A stretch of DNA of 64,000 nucleotides, taken from Mycolicibacterium austroafricanum. Its GTDB lineage: Bacteria; Actinomycetota; Actinomycetes; Mycobacteriales; Mycobacteriaceae. Every line of letters begins with the position of its first letter. Within the stretch, counting starts at the first letter, position 1. Positions 8,531-16,445 of this stretch are shown piece by piece. The notes under the pieces were generated by a model, which ran no database searches, was not told the DNA's origin, and saw nothing but the letters and a program-made list of their open reading frames with translations. The stretch is taken from contig NZ_CACSIP010000022.1 in assembly GCF_902705885.1 (NCBI RefSeq), forward strand, positions 1 through 64,000, given 5' to 3'. Position numbers and translations under genes: made by a program.

Positions 8531-9712
8531 CTAGACGGCGTTCAGGGCGATCTCGAATTGCCGCGAACCCCGACCGAACACCAATCGACCCGAACGCCAT
8601 AGCGCCACTCCGACGTTTCCGGTCGCTTCGCGCTGGTCGGGCTGAAACCGCCGTAGGGAAGCGGTCAGTGGCCGGCCGACCTCGATGGTCATGGGCGCCA
8701 GGCCCAGGACTGCTGCCGGGTTCGCCGAGATCAGATCGATCGCCGTCGCCAACGGCGCATGCCCGCGGTCCGCCAGCACATGCGGTGCGGTCTGCAGCGA
8801 AGACGGCAGGTAGTCCGAGCACAGGATGTCGCAGACCCCCGCGGTCACCGCATCCGCGGCGAGGATGTTCCCGGAGGAGGTCGACCGGCCACGGGTGGCA
8901 TTCGGTGCACCGAGAACCACATGCATACCCAGTTCGTGCGCCCGCCGTGCGGCTTCCATCGTCAGGGGGAACTCGGCGACGCGGGCACCGAGATCGAAGG
9001 CTTCCTGGACATGGTCGCAGGTCCGGTCGTCGTGGCTGGCGAGCGCGATGTTTCGCTCGACGGCCAGCGCGGCCACCTCGCCGCGGCGTGCAGCGACCAG
9101 TGACCCGGCCGCCGGGTCGATGGTGAACACGTCCTCGACCTCCGACTCGGACACTCCCCAGTCCTGCGCGTAGAACGCACGGGTCTGCGCCAGGGAGCCG
9201 AACCTGCTGCGCTGAACCGTGGTTTCGATCATCGAGATCAGACAGACCCGGGTCGAGTGCTTCAGCACCGCGCGCAGTGAGTCGACGCCGGCGGCGTCGG
9301 TGAGTTCTACCCGGGCGTGAATTCGCCAGTCGCAGCACAACATCGGGGCCAGGGACTCTACCGCGGCGGCGAGCAACACGGCATCGGCGATGTCGATGCC
9401 CTTGCGGGGGGAGTCCTCGCAGCGGGCCGCGATGCACACCGTCGCGATTCCGGCCGCAGCACATTCTGCGTCCAGCACGGAGATGACAGCCTCGTGATCG
9501 AGTGACACGGTGGCCCTCGGTCGGCGACGCTGGACCAGATTGTCCAGATGCAGGTCCACCGCGCCCGGTACCAGGTACAGGTCGCCCGAGGAGCTCCCCT
9601 CCCCGATCTCGGCGACCACCCCGTCGTCATCCAGAACCACGACGGCTCCCGGAATGACCGGCCTGCCACCGCCGGGCACGAGCGTTACTCCGTTGATCAC
9701 CGTGTGTGCCAT
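8531..9712 (-). CDS. phnM: Ribose 1-methylphosphonate 5-triphosphate diphosphatase
   Basis: C-P lyase pathway amidohydrolase that removes pyrophosphate from the phosphonate-ribose triphosphate before bond cleavage. It has 393 residues. Metal-site and family motifs are PGAVDLHLDNL (usually HTDNLE), a central GIATVCIAA strand, ASHDDRT and LCSDYLPSSL. The ATG at 9712 (MAHTVINGVTLVPGGG) follows AGGATCC; the open frame reaches further upstream but only into phnL. It overlaps the end of phnL by 16 nt and is the last gene of the operon. No phnN, phnO or phnP follows. Confidence 0.92.
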   Translation of the reverse strand: MAHTVINGVTLVPGGGRPVIPGAVVVLDDDGVVAEIGEGSSSGDLYLVPGAVDLHLDNLVQRRRPRATVSLDHEAVISVLDAECAAAGIATVCIAARCEDSPRKGIDIADAVLLAAAVESLAPMLCCDWRIHARVELTDAAGVDSLRAVLKHSTRVCLISMIETTVQRSRFGSLAQTRAFYAQDWGVSESEVEDVFTIDPAAGSLVAARRGEVAALAVERNIALASHDDRTCDHVQEAFDLGARVAEFPLTMEAARRAHELGMHVVLGAPNATRGRSTSSGNILAADAVTAGVCDILCSDYLPSSLQTAPHVLADRGHAPLATAIDLISANPAAVLGLAPMTIEVGRPLTASLRRFQPDQREATGNVGVALWRSGRLVFGRGSRQFEIALNAV

Positions 9713-10368
9713 TGGATCCTTCCGTTGGATAGTTCGCCGACAACCGTTGCGGTCGAGGCGAGCACGCTGTCCGGCGTGGCCGTCACGACGACGGCTACGC
9801 CTCGGTCGGCAAGGCGGCGCAACCACGCGGCGAGGACTTCCGGATCGACGAATCTCGCCGGTTCGTCGAGCACCACGAACGGCCGGTCGGCGGTCAGTGC
9901 CGCCATCAGCGAGACCGTCAGACGGTCCGCCGGTCTGAGACGCCCGATCGGCACGGTCGCCAGATCGTCGACACCGAACCGGGCGAACATCCCGACGGCG
10001 GCCGCGCGGTCGCGCCGTGCCGACCGCGCCGCAGCAACCGCAGCGGGGATCCGCGGCGCAGTGACCATCACCTCGTCGAACGACGAGATGTGGTGCGCGC
10101 GCAGCCAGGCCACGGTGCGGGGGTCGGCGCTGGTGAGGTTGGCCGAGGACCGTCCGAGGCGATATTCGACGGTGCCGGCTTCGGGACGGTAGACCCCGGT
10201 CAGACAGCGGACCAGTGTCGACTTGCCGGCGCCGGACTTACCCAACACTACGGTCAGCGAACCGGCCGGTGCGGTCAAGTCGACCCCGTCGAGTACCTGA
10301 TGCGCGGGCGAGAAGCGCTTCGCCAGTTTCCTGGCGACCACCTCGGAGACCTCGGTCACCGGCGTCAT
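9697..10368 (-). CDS. phnL: C-P lyase ABC-type subunit PhnL, with degenerate ABC motifs
   Basis: A 223-residue ABC ATPase-like protein; in E. coli PhnL joins PhnK on the C-P lyase core (established knowledge). Walker A GKSGAGKST (43-51) and Walker B FVVLDEP (164-170) are intact. Other motifs are lost compared with E. coli PhnL: the Q-loop glutamine region reads ISSFDEV (94-100), the LSGGEQQR signature reads LRPADRL (144-150), the D-loop reads ARFVD, and the H-loop histidine is missing (VVVTATPD). ATP hydrolysis may therefore be altered or lost. Start and stop overlap the neighbouring genes phnK (4 nt) and phnM (16 nt). Confidence 0.85.
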   Translation of the reverse strand: MTPVTEVSEVVARKLAKRFSPAHQVLDGVDLTAPAGSLTVVLGKSGAGKSTLVRCLTGVYRPEAGTVEYRLGRSSANLTSADPRTVAWLRAHHISSFDEVMVTAPRIPAAVAAARSARRDRAAAVGMFARFGVDDLATVPIGRLRPADRLTVSLMAALTADRPFVVLDEPARFVDPEVLAAWLRRLADRGVAVVVTATPDSVLASTATVVGELSNGRIQWHTR

Positions 10369-11207
10369 GTCAGCCTCGAGGAGACGAGCAGCTGGGTGTA
10401 GGGGTGCTTCGGGTCTTCCAGTACCTGCTCGGAGATCCCCTCTTCCACGATGCGTCCGTGATGGAGCACCAGCACCCGCGAAGCCAGGACTCGCACCGCG
10501 GCGAGATCATGGGAAACCACGATGGTGGCCGAGGTGAGCGCCTCGGTGACCCGCTGGAAGACGTCGAGAAGGTCCGCCTGCACGGAGGGGTCCAACCCCG
10601 TCGTCGGCTCGTCCAGGAGCAACAACTGCGGTGGGTCGACCAGCGCACGCGCGAGTTGCACGCGCTGCTGCATGCCGCCGGAGAAGGTGCGCAGCGCGTC
10701 GGTGTGCCGCTGGGACTGCAAGCCGAGTTCGCCGAGCAAACCGGTGGCCCGCCGGTGGATCTCGTCGAAGTCGCGAGAACCGTTGCCCAGCAGCCGCTCG
10801 GCGACGTTGGACTCTGCGGCCAAGTGTGGATACAGCCCGGCGGCGAGAGCGTTCTGGTGCACCATCATCACCGTTGATCGGGCCACTGCCTGCCCGTCGA
10901 CCAGTATCGAGCCCGACTCGGGGACCAGGTCGCGGTAGAGGCAACGCAGCAGCGTGGTCTTGCCGGATCCGGATTCCCCCACGACACCGAGCACTTCGCG
11001 CGGACCCACGTCGAAGGAAGCGTCGTGTACCGCCACCACCGACCCGCACTCCCGACACACGTTGGTGCCCGTGGCCTCCCCGGTCAGTGCCACACAACGC
11101 GAGCACCCGGGACCGAAGCGACGGGACACTGCACGCACGGACAGGACGGGGGTAGGCGGCAGTAGCGGAATCGCGTCCGGCGAGTCGGCGACCGCAGACG
11201 AGGTCAT
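10365..11207 (-). CDS. phnK: C-P lyase ABC-type subunit PhnK, with a zinc-ribbon-like insert
   Basis: A 280-residue ATPase that docks on the C-P lyase core complex. Walker A is GESGSGKTT (77-85), the signature is FSGGMQQRVQLA, Walker B is [12 protein letters not shown] and the H-loop is VVSHDLAAVR. The region HPYTQLLVSS near the C terminus is typical of PhnK and peptide-transporter ATPases. An extra Cys-rich module lies before Walker A: C35, C38, C51 and C54 in CxxC-x12-CxxC spacing, which looks like a zinc ribbon and is missing in E. coli PhnK. It overlaps phnJ and phnL by 4 nt each. Confidence 0.92.
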   Translation of the reverse strand: MTSSAVADSPDAIPLLPPTPVLSVRAVSRRFGPGCSRCVALTGEATGTNVCRECGSVVAVHDASFDVGPREVLGVVGESGSGKTTLLRCLYRDLVPESGSILVDGQAVARSTVMMVHQNALAAGLYPHLAAESNVAERLLGNGSRDFDEIHRRATGLLGELGLQSQRHTDALRTFSGGMQQRVQLARALVDPPQLLLLDEPTTGLDPSVQADLLDVFQRVTEALTSATIVVSHDLAAVRVLASRVLVLHHGRIVEEGISEQVLEDPKHPYTQLLVSSRLT

Positions 11208-12070
11208 CGTCCGCCCTCCGCCGCGCGGGCCTGGCAGGCGTCCACATCACTGCAGCACCAGCGGGGACCGGCCGGGACGCGAAACGAATTCGTGCTGCCG
11301 CACCGGCCGCACGGTTCACCGGCCGCTTCAGGATCGATCGGGATGTCGGCAAACGCCAAGGGCCGAACGGAGGTGTAGGGCGGCAGCGCCGTCAACCGGG
11401 CCCGACGCCCGGCACCCAGCAGGATGGGATGTGGCCGCTGGTTCATCCGGAGCACGTCGTAGCGCGGGATCGGGCTGGGGCTCATCAGATGTGACCCCGC
11501 CACCAGCACAGGGTGATCCGCAGCTGTCCGGGGGCCACCGAGACGAGCCTGTGCGTCGTACAGGTCCAGCCAGGCCGGGGTGTAGTCACGCTCGGAGTGA
11601 TGCCGCAGGGCGGCGACGTCGTCGGCCACCACACGCCGCAACGGTTCGGGGTGCGGCACCTGCAGCACCAGCAGTTGGTCGCCGCGCAGGGCGATTTCGG
11701 GGATGCGGTGGCGGCTTTGGATGATGGTCGCATCCGACGTGCTGGTGGTCGCCGCGCATTTCGCGGCCGCGCTGATGAGATTGCGCATCCCGACTGCGTT
11801 CACCGAGTGGTCGTCTCCTTGGTCGATGACTTTGACGACGTCAGCGGGCCCGACCACGGACAGCGTCACCTGGAGCCCCCCACTCCCCCAGCCCCGCGCC
11901 ACCGGCATCTCCCGGGAGGCGAACGGCACCTGCCAGCCGGGAATCGCCAGGGCCTTCAGGATTGCCCGACGCACGTTGCGTTTGGTGCCCTCGTCGAGGT
12001 ACGCATAGGCATCGGGCCGTCCATGGCGGGCCGCCAGATCGGCGACGGTGGCCACGGGATCGACCTTCAC
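11204..12070 (-). CDS. phnJ: C-P lyase radical SAM subunit PhnJ
   Basis: The catalytic subunit: a radical S-adenosylmethionine enzyme that splits the carbon-phosphorus bond to give a hydrocarbon and ribose 1,2-cyclic phosphate 5-phosphate. It has 288 residues. The four cysteines known from E. coli (241, 244, 266, 272) correspond here to C254, C257, C273 and C279 in CGRCGSTNSF and CCSDVDAC, so the [4Fe-4S]/thiyl chemistry should be intact. The loop between the two pairs is about 6 residues shorter than in E. coli. It overlaps phnI and phnK by 4 nt each. Confidence 0.95.
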   Translation of the reverse strand: MKVDPVATVADLAARHGRPDAYAYLDEGTKRNVRRAILKALAIPGWQVPFASREMPVARGWGSGGLQVTLSVVGPADVVKVIDQGDDHSVNAVGMRNLISAAAKCAATTSTSDATIIQSRHRIPEIALRGDQLLVLQVPHPEPLRRVVADDVAALRHHSERDYTPAWLDLYDAQARLGGPRTAADHPVLVAGSHLMSPSPIPRYDVLRMNQRPHPILLGAGRRARLTALPPYTSVRPLAFADIPIDPEAAGEPCGRCGSTNSFRVPAGPRWCCSDVDACQARAAEGGR

Positions 12071-13071
12071 GGCGTCGTCCCCGTCACGCCCGAGACGTAG
12101 GCGCTGAAGGTGGCGTAATGCGGCAACCGGATGTGTTCGACGAATCCGGCTGTGGCGGGACCGTCCGAGGCGGCCACCAGGGTCTGCTCGTCCAGGGTCA
12201 GCTGTTCGCCCAACTCACCGTCAGCACGCATCGCCGCATCAAGAAGCGCCAACGAGATCGCCCTCCTTTCAACGGTTCCCAGTGACGCACCCCATCCCAT
12301 TGCAAGTCCCGGCCTACCGTCGACATCGGCGTCGACGACGACCTCGACCTCGGTTACCGGAACCTCCGCGATAAGGCACGGCACCCCACTGCGCGGATGT
12401 GGCGTCCGGACCCCCGCCACTGCGACTCGCAGTTCGACCATGACCGCCTCCTGACGCCGACCCAGGACCAACGCGGCCAGCGCCGCCAGTGCGCCGGTTT
12501 CGCCCCGGGCCAGCATCGCCAGGCGGTTGACCCGGGTGTACGGCGGCGTCAACACAGTTCGCGCCGGGTCGTCCCCGTCACCGTCGGCCGGTTCCGCCGA
12601 CATCCGGGTGTTGCCGATCAGGTCCCGGACCCGCGGGGTACCTGCCTGAGTCGGGGCTGACGTCGCTGGTTGTTCCGCGCGGATCGGAGCTTCCTCGATC
12701 GAGTCTTCGTTCCAATTCAGTTGCCGCGGTACAAGATCAGGCGCCAGACCGAGCCACTGGCCTCCGGGTATCTGTGGGTACGCAGAAGTCAATCGCCGTA
12801 GGATCGCCACGTCCTGCGGATCCACCGGCAACGCCGGCACGTGCGGTTGGGTGGCGGCCCAGACGCGCAGCATCGACACGGCATGGGCAGTGTCGCCCCG
12901 GGACTGCCCAAGGGCGCGCCGTGCCACCGCAGTCTCCCAGAGCCCCGCCTCGGCGCAGACCTGTTCTTCGAGCAGGCTGACGTTCAGCTGATTCCCGGCT
13001 GGGATGGTGGCCTGGCGGGCCAGATGGCGCGCCGCCTCGAGTGCCGGGTTCTCTTGCATGCTCGCGTACAT
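12067..13071 (-). CDS. phnI: C-P lyase core subunit PhnI
   Basis: PhnI displaces adenine from ATP and attaches the phosphonate, together with PhnG, PhnH and PhnL (established knowledge). It has 334 residues. Family regions are IPGGQWLGLAPDL, TPPYTRVNRLAMLARGETGALAALA and AAGFVEHIRLPHYATFSAYV. The start MYASMQENPALEAARH at 13071 overlaps the phnH stop in ATGA and aligns with the E. coli start; its first residues differ from the usual VAVKGGEKAI. A longer in-frame reading upstream runs through phnH and was rejected. Confidence 0.92.
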   Translation of the reverse strand: MYASMQENPALEAARHLARQATIPAGNQLNVSLLEEQVCAEAGLWETAVARRALGQSRGDTAHAVSMLRVWAATQPHVPALPVDPQDVAILRRLTSAYPQIPGGQWLGLAPDLVPRQLNWNEDSIEEAPIRAEQPATSAPTQAGTPRVRDLIGNTRMSAEPADGDGDDPARTVLTPPYTRVNRLAMLARGETGALAALAALVLGRRQEAVMVELRVAVAGVRTPHPRSGVPCLIAEVPVTEVEVVVDADVDGRPGLAMGWGASLGTVERRAISLALLDAAMRADGELGEQLTLDEQTLVAASDGPATAGFVEHIRLPHYATFSAYVSGVTGTTP

Positions 13072-13631
13072 CAGTCGGAACCCACTGACACACTGCGGGG
13101 CAGGCTGATTACCCGGTTGCCGGTGACGACGAGCAGGTCCACCCCACACGGAGCGTCCGCGTTGGCTGCAACGAAGGCACGCAAGGCCACTGTGTCGAGC
13201 GGAACCTCGGGTCTGGTGGTACCCGACACTCCGGGCCCGGACAGCGTCATCGTCGCGGTGACGCCCGATGCCGCGATCACGATCGTGGCGCCGGCCTCCG
13301 GCATGAACGCAGTTCCACGCGGCGCAAGCGCGATGGTGTCACCCGCGGGACCGTCGACCAGGATCCAGTCGGCCTGCGCAACGTCGGTGGAGGTGGCGCC
13401 GGTGAGCTCGGATACCGACGCGGCCACTCGGCGCGCTGCGGGTGTGCCCGAGACACCCAAATTCAGACCTTCATCCAGCAGCGCCAACAGAATGGCTGCC
13501 GCCCCGTCCAACTCGGCACATGCGTCCAAACCTGGTGTGCTCGGGATGTCGACCGCGGTACCGGGCGCACACACTGCCCGCATGCACGCCAGGAACACCG
13601 AGCGTCCGTCGTGCACCGAGTTCCATTTCAT
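13071..13631 (-). CDS. phnH: C-P lyase core subunit PhnH
   Basis: A structural core subunit of the C-P lyase complex (PhnGHIJ), 186 residues against 194 in E. coli. Assignment rests mainly on its exact place between phnG and phnI and on PhnH-like segments: AVCAPGTAVDIP, DGAAAILLALLDEGLNL, and GVDLLVVTGNRVISLPRS at the C terminus. The ATG at 13631 (MKWNSVHDGRSVFLACMRAV) overlaps the phnG stop in ATGA; the upstream extension runs through phnG in another frame and was rejected. Confidence 0.85.
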   Translation of the reverse strand: MKWNSVHDGRSVFLACMRAVCAPGTAVDIPSTPGLDACAELDGAAAILLALLDEGLNLGVSGTPAARRVAASVSELTGATSTDVAQADWILVDGPAGDTIALAPRGTAFMPEAGATIVIAASGVTATMTLSGPGVSGTTRPEVPLDTVALRAFVAANADAPCGVDLLVVTGNRVISLPRSVSVGSD

Positions 13632-14044
13632 TGCACGTCCAGTTTCGTCATCGCAACGAGGTCGGCACGTTCGCGACGGCGATCGGCCACTGTTCGCTGT
13701 GTGAGCGCGCACAGTTCGATCACGTCGGCCGACAAGGCGCCATCCCGCTCACTTTCGGCGTCGCACACGGCGGCAGCCACTGCTCCGGCAAAGTCGCATC
13801 CGGGTCGCATGCCGTCGCCGGGTGTCCCGGCCACCACGATGCTGCAGCGGGTGAGGGCAAGATGGCCGACAACAACCGTATTCCCCTCATCGCCGGGCAT
13901 CGGGATCCGCACCGGAGCGCTCACCGATTCCGGTCCGTTCGTCACCGAGACCGAAACACCGGCGGCGAGTATGCGATCGGCGAGTTCCTCGAGCGCGGCG
14001 GCATCTGCAGCCGCAAGGGCCTCGTAACGCTGTTCAGGTGTCAT
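13628..14044 (-). CDS. phnG: C-P lyase core subunit PhnG
   Basis: A small C-P lyase core subunit, 138 residues (about 150 in E. coli). It is identified by the order phnF-G-H-I-J and by PhnG-like segments: the N-terminal helix MTPEQRYEALAAADAAALEELAD, the GEGNTVVVGHLALTR-like strand region (here GDEGNTVVVGHLALTRCSIVV) and GDGMRPGCDFAGAVAAAVCDA. It overlaps phnF and phnH by 4 nt each. Assignment is strong from context and moderate from sequence alone. Confidence 0.85.
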   Translation of the reverse strand: MTPEQRYEALAAADAAALEELADRILAAGVSVSVTNGPESVSAPVRIPMPGDEGNTVVVGHLALTRCSIVVAGTPGDGMRPGCDFAGAVAAAVCDAESERDGALSADVIELCALTQRTVADRRRERADLVAMTKLDVQ

Positions 14045-14775
14045 AGCAGATCCACGGTGAACTGCACCCGGTCCCCCCGGAATCGATGCGCTACGAGGGC
14101 GACCGGCGCACCATCCTGATCGATGTTGAGTCCGTGCATCTCCAGCACCGGAGCACCGACCCGGATCTTCAAATGTTCGGCCTCAACCGGTTCGGCGAGC
14201 CCGGCGGTGAAAGTTCGGTGCGCACGCCGCATCCGGACACCGTGGACATCGAGTAGGAAATCGAACAAGGAGGTCTCACCCGACCAGTTCTGCTCCAGGC
14301 CTGGAAAGCGTTCCACCCCGATGGAAGTCGTTGAGTATGACCACGGTTGCTCGTCGACCATTCGCAGTGTCTTACACACCAGCACGTCCCCGGCGGTACC
14401 CAACTCGGTTCGCAGCGACTCGGATCCGACCCGTTCGGCGGACAGCAGCCGGATGGCGACGTCGTGACCCAGTTCCCGCATGGCGTGCGTCAGGCTGGCG
14501 TCACGGCCGGCGGAGATGCTGTATCGAACCACCGGGGTGGCGACGAAGGATCCCTTGCCGTGCACTGTCTCGATCAAACCGCGCTGGTTGAGTTCGTCGA
14601 GTGCTCGACGAACCGTCAGGCGGTTGACGTCGAACTGTTGCGAAAGCTCGGCCTCGCTCGGCAGCCTGTCGCCAGGGCGCGCCTGCTCGGCCAATCGAGC
14701 CTCCAGCAGATCACTGAGTTGCCGATAGACCGGGCGATCCGAGTAACGGTTGATCACGTCTAGAAGATTACTCAT
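14041..14775 (-). CDS. phnF: GntR/HutC-family phosphonate operon regulator
   Basis: A 244-residue regulator. The N-terminal winged helix-turn-helix (residues about 5-80) includes RLPSEAELSQQFDVNRLTVR and RALDELNQRGLIETVHGKGS; the C-terminal half is the UTRA ligand-binding fold of the HutC subfamily. PhnF proteins repress phosphonate genes and in M. smegmatis respond to phosphate status (established knowledge). The gene sits inside the operon, its ATG abutting the phnE stop (TAGATG), so it is probably autoregulated. The best operator candidate is the palindrome at 17340-17359. Confidence 0.92.
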   Translation of the reverse strand: MSNLLDVINRYSDRPVYRQLSDLLEARLAEQARPGDRLPSEAELSQQFDVNRLTVRRALDELNQRGLIETVHGKGSFVATPVVRYSISAGRDASLTHAMRELGHDVAIRLLSAERVGSESLRTELGTAGDVLVCKTLRMVDEQPWSYSTTSIGVERFPGLEQNWSGETSLFDFLLDVHGVRMRRAHRTFTAGLAEPVEAEHLKIRVGAPVLEMHGLNIDQDGAPVALVAHRFRGDRVQFTVDLL

Positions 14776-15606
14776 CTACACCTCCACCCCGCCAAGGACG
14801 CGCCGCCGGATCGTCGACGAAACCCGTTCGAACGCAACGACAACCACGAGGATAGCCAAGATGATGGTGGCTGCCTCGTCGAACCGCAGCAGGGTCATCG
14901 AGGTGGCCAGTTCGATGCCGATGCCGCCTGCGCCCACCAATCCGAGGACGACCGAGGAACGCGCAGACGACTCCAGCGCGAACATCGACGTCGTGACGAA
15001 CGATGGCAGGCACGCCGGAAAGACACCGCCTACCAGAACCCCGAAACGCGAAGCCCCCACCGCCCGAAGACCTTCGATACGACCGGGGTCGATGTCTTCG
15101 ATGCTCTCCGCGAAGAAGCGGCCACAGAAACCCATGACGTCGACGGCTATGGCCAGCACACCGGCCTCGGGCCCGAGCCCGACGGCGATCACGAAGATCA
15201 GGCCCCAAACCAGGTCGGGGATCGTGCGACTCACCGTCACCACTGCCCGGCTCAGAGCGTACAGCGACCAGTGAGGTGTGGTGTTCCGCGCCGCGAACAC
15301 TGCGACCGGCAGGCTGAGGACGACCCCGATGGTTGTTCCCAGCAGCGCCATCTCGACTGTCACGAGCAGTGCGTCCAGGATCGGGCCGAGCCGACTCACA
15401 TCCGGCGGGACGGCATCCTCGACGAACTCCCCCAGGCGCAGGACACCGGTGGCAAGTGAATCGGGACGGACTGCGACCCCCTGGGTCCAGCCGTGGGCCA
15501 GTAGCCCGCCGACGACCAGCAGGATGACCAGTGACAACAGGCTGGGCCGACCTACCCGCCGCGGCGTGTCCGGCGGCAGCGTTCCGACGGTCCTCGTCCT
15601 GCTCAC
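14776..15606 (-). CDS. phnE: Phosphonate ABC transporter permease PhnE
   Basis: The membrane subunit of the phosphonate importer, 276 residues, with about six hydrophobic segments; the first is LLSLVILLVVGGLLAHGW. The EAA loop that contacts the ATPase is visible as EGLRAVGASRFGVLVGGVFP (about residues 178-197). The start is GTG at 15606, overlapping the phnC stop by 4 nt in GTGA. Only one permease is present, so it would act as a homodimer, as in E. coli. Confidence 0.92.
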   Translation of the reverse strand: MSRTRTVGTLPPDTPRRVGRPSLLSLVILLVVGGLLAHGWTQGVAVRPDSLATGVLRLGEFVEDAVPPDVSRLGPILDALLVTVEMALLGTTIGVVLSLPVAVFAARNTTPHWSLYALSRAVVTVSRTIPDLVWGLIFVIAVGLGPEAGVLAIAVDVMGFCGRFFAESIEDIDPGRIEGLRAVGASRFGVLVGGVFPACLPSFVTTSMFALESSARSSVVLGLVGAGGIGIELATSMTLLRFDEAATIILAILVVVVAFERVSSTIRRRVLGGVEV

Positions 15607-16445
15607 CGCGGTGTCGTTCGGTAGACAGTCTGTAGCTGCGCTGCATCACAGTCGCCAGCAGCACTGTCGAACTCCAGCACCCCGTCGCGCAATCCGACGA
15701 CGCGGTCGGCGAATTCCAGCGCCAACGGCACCTGATGCAGTGCCATCACCACGGTGACACCGCGCTCGGCGGCCACCGCAGCCAACAGATCCAGGACAGA
15801 CCTGGCCGAAACCGGATCCAGGCTGGCCACCGGTTCGTCGGCAAGGATCAACCGCGGCCGCTGCATCAGCATGCGGGCGATGGCCACCCGCTGCTGCTGT
15901 CCGCCGCTGAGGGTTTCGGCCCGGCGATCGGCGAGTCCGTCCAATCCGACCCGGTGCAGGGATGCCATAGCCTCCGCGCGAACGTCGTCCGGGCTGGCCA
16001 CCGGCCAGGCGCACCGGCAGCCACGGCGTCCCATCGCACCGTGCATGACGTTGTGGAAGACGCTCAGCCGCGGGATCAGCTGAAATCGCTGGAAGACAAA
16101 CCCGACATCTTGGCGGATGTTGCGAAGTGCCCGCCGCGAGGCACCGGTGACCGGTCGTCCGCCGATCGTGATCGATCCCGCTGCCGGTTCGATGAGTCGG
16201 ACCAGACAGCGCAGCAGCGTGGACTTACCGGCGCCGTTTGTCCCTATCAGAGCAACTGTCTCACCTTGGCGCACAATGAGGTTCACACCCGAGAGGGCGG
16301 CCGTGGCGTTGCGCCGGTAGCGCACCGAGAGGTCGGTGACATCGATCGCGGTGGACGTCTGCGAGTGATTGAAGGAGCCATCTGTGTCGACAGAGGCTTC
16401 GGCCGGGGCTCCCACGTCAGTCGCCCAGAAAATCAGAGAAATCAT
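15603..16445 (-). CDS. phnC: Phosphonate ABC transporter ATP-binding protein PhnC
   Basis: The ATPase of the phosphonate importer. Motifs: Walker A GTNGAGKST, Q-loop VFQRFQL, the PhnC-typical NVMHGAMGRRG and CRCAWPVASP region, signature LSGGQQQRVAIA, Walker B LILADEPVASLDP and H-loop ALHQVPLALEFADRVVGLRDG. Two starts are possible. ATG at 16445 has GGAG a few bases upstream but overlaps phnD by 29 nt; GTG at 16415 directly follows the phnD stop. I report the longer form, 280 residues; the first 34 residues carry no family motif. Confidence 0.9.
   Translation of the reverse strand: MISLIFWATDVGAPAEASVDTDGSFNHSQTSTAIDVTDLSVRYRRNATAALSGVNLIVRQGETVALIGTNGAGKSTLLRCLVRLIEPAAGSITIGGRPVTGASRRALRNIRQDVGFVFQRFQLIPRLSVFHNVMHGAMGRRGCRCAWPVASPDDVRAEAMASLHRVGLDGLADRRAETLSGGQQQRVAIARMLMQRPRLILADEPVASLDPVSARSVLDLLAAVAAERGVTVVMALHQVPLALEFADRVVGLRDGVLEFDSAAGDCDAAQLQTVYRTTPR

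Noticed and set aside
13072..13149. N-terminal extension of PhnI
   Set aside because: The extra 26 codons overlap phnH coding sequence and have no family similarity; the ATGA start at 13071 aligns with E. coli PhnI.
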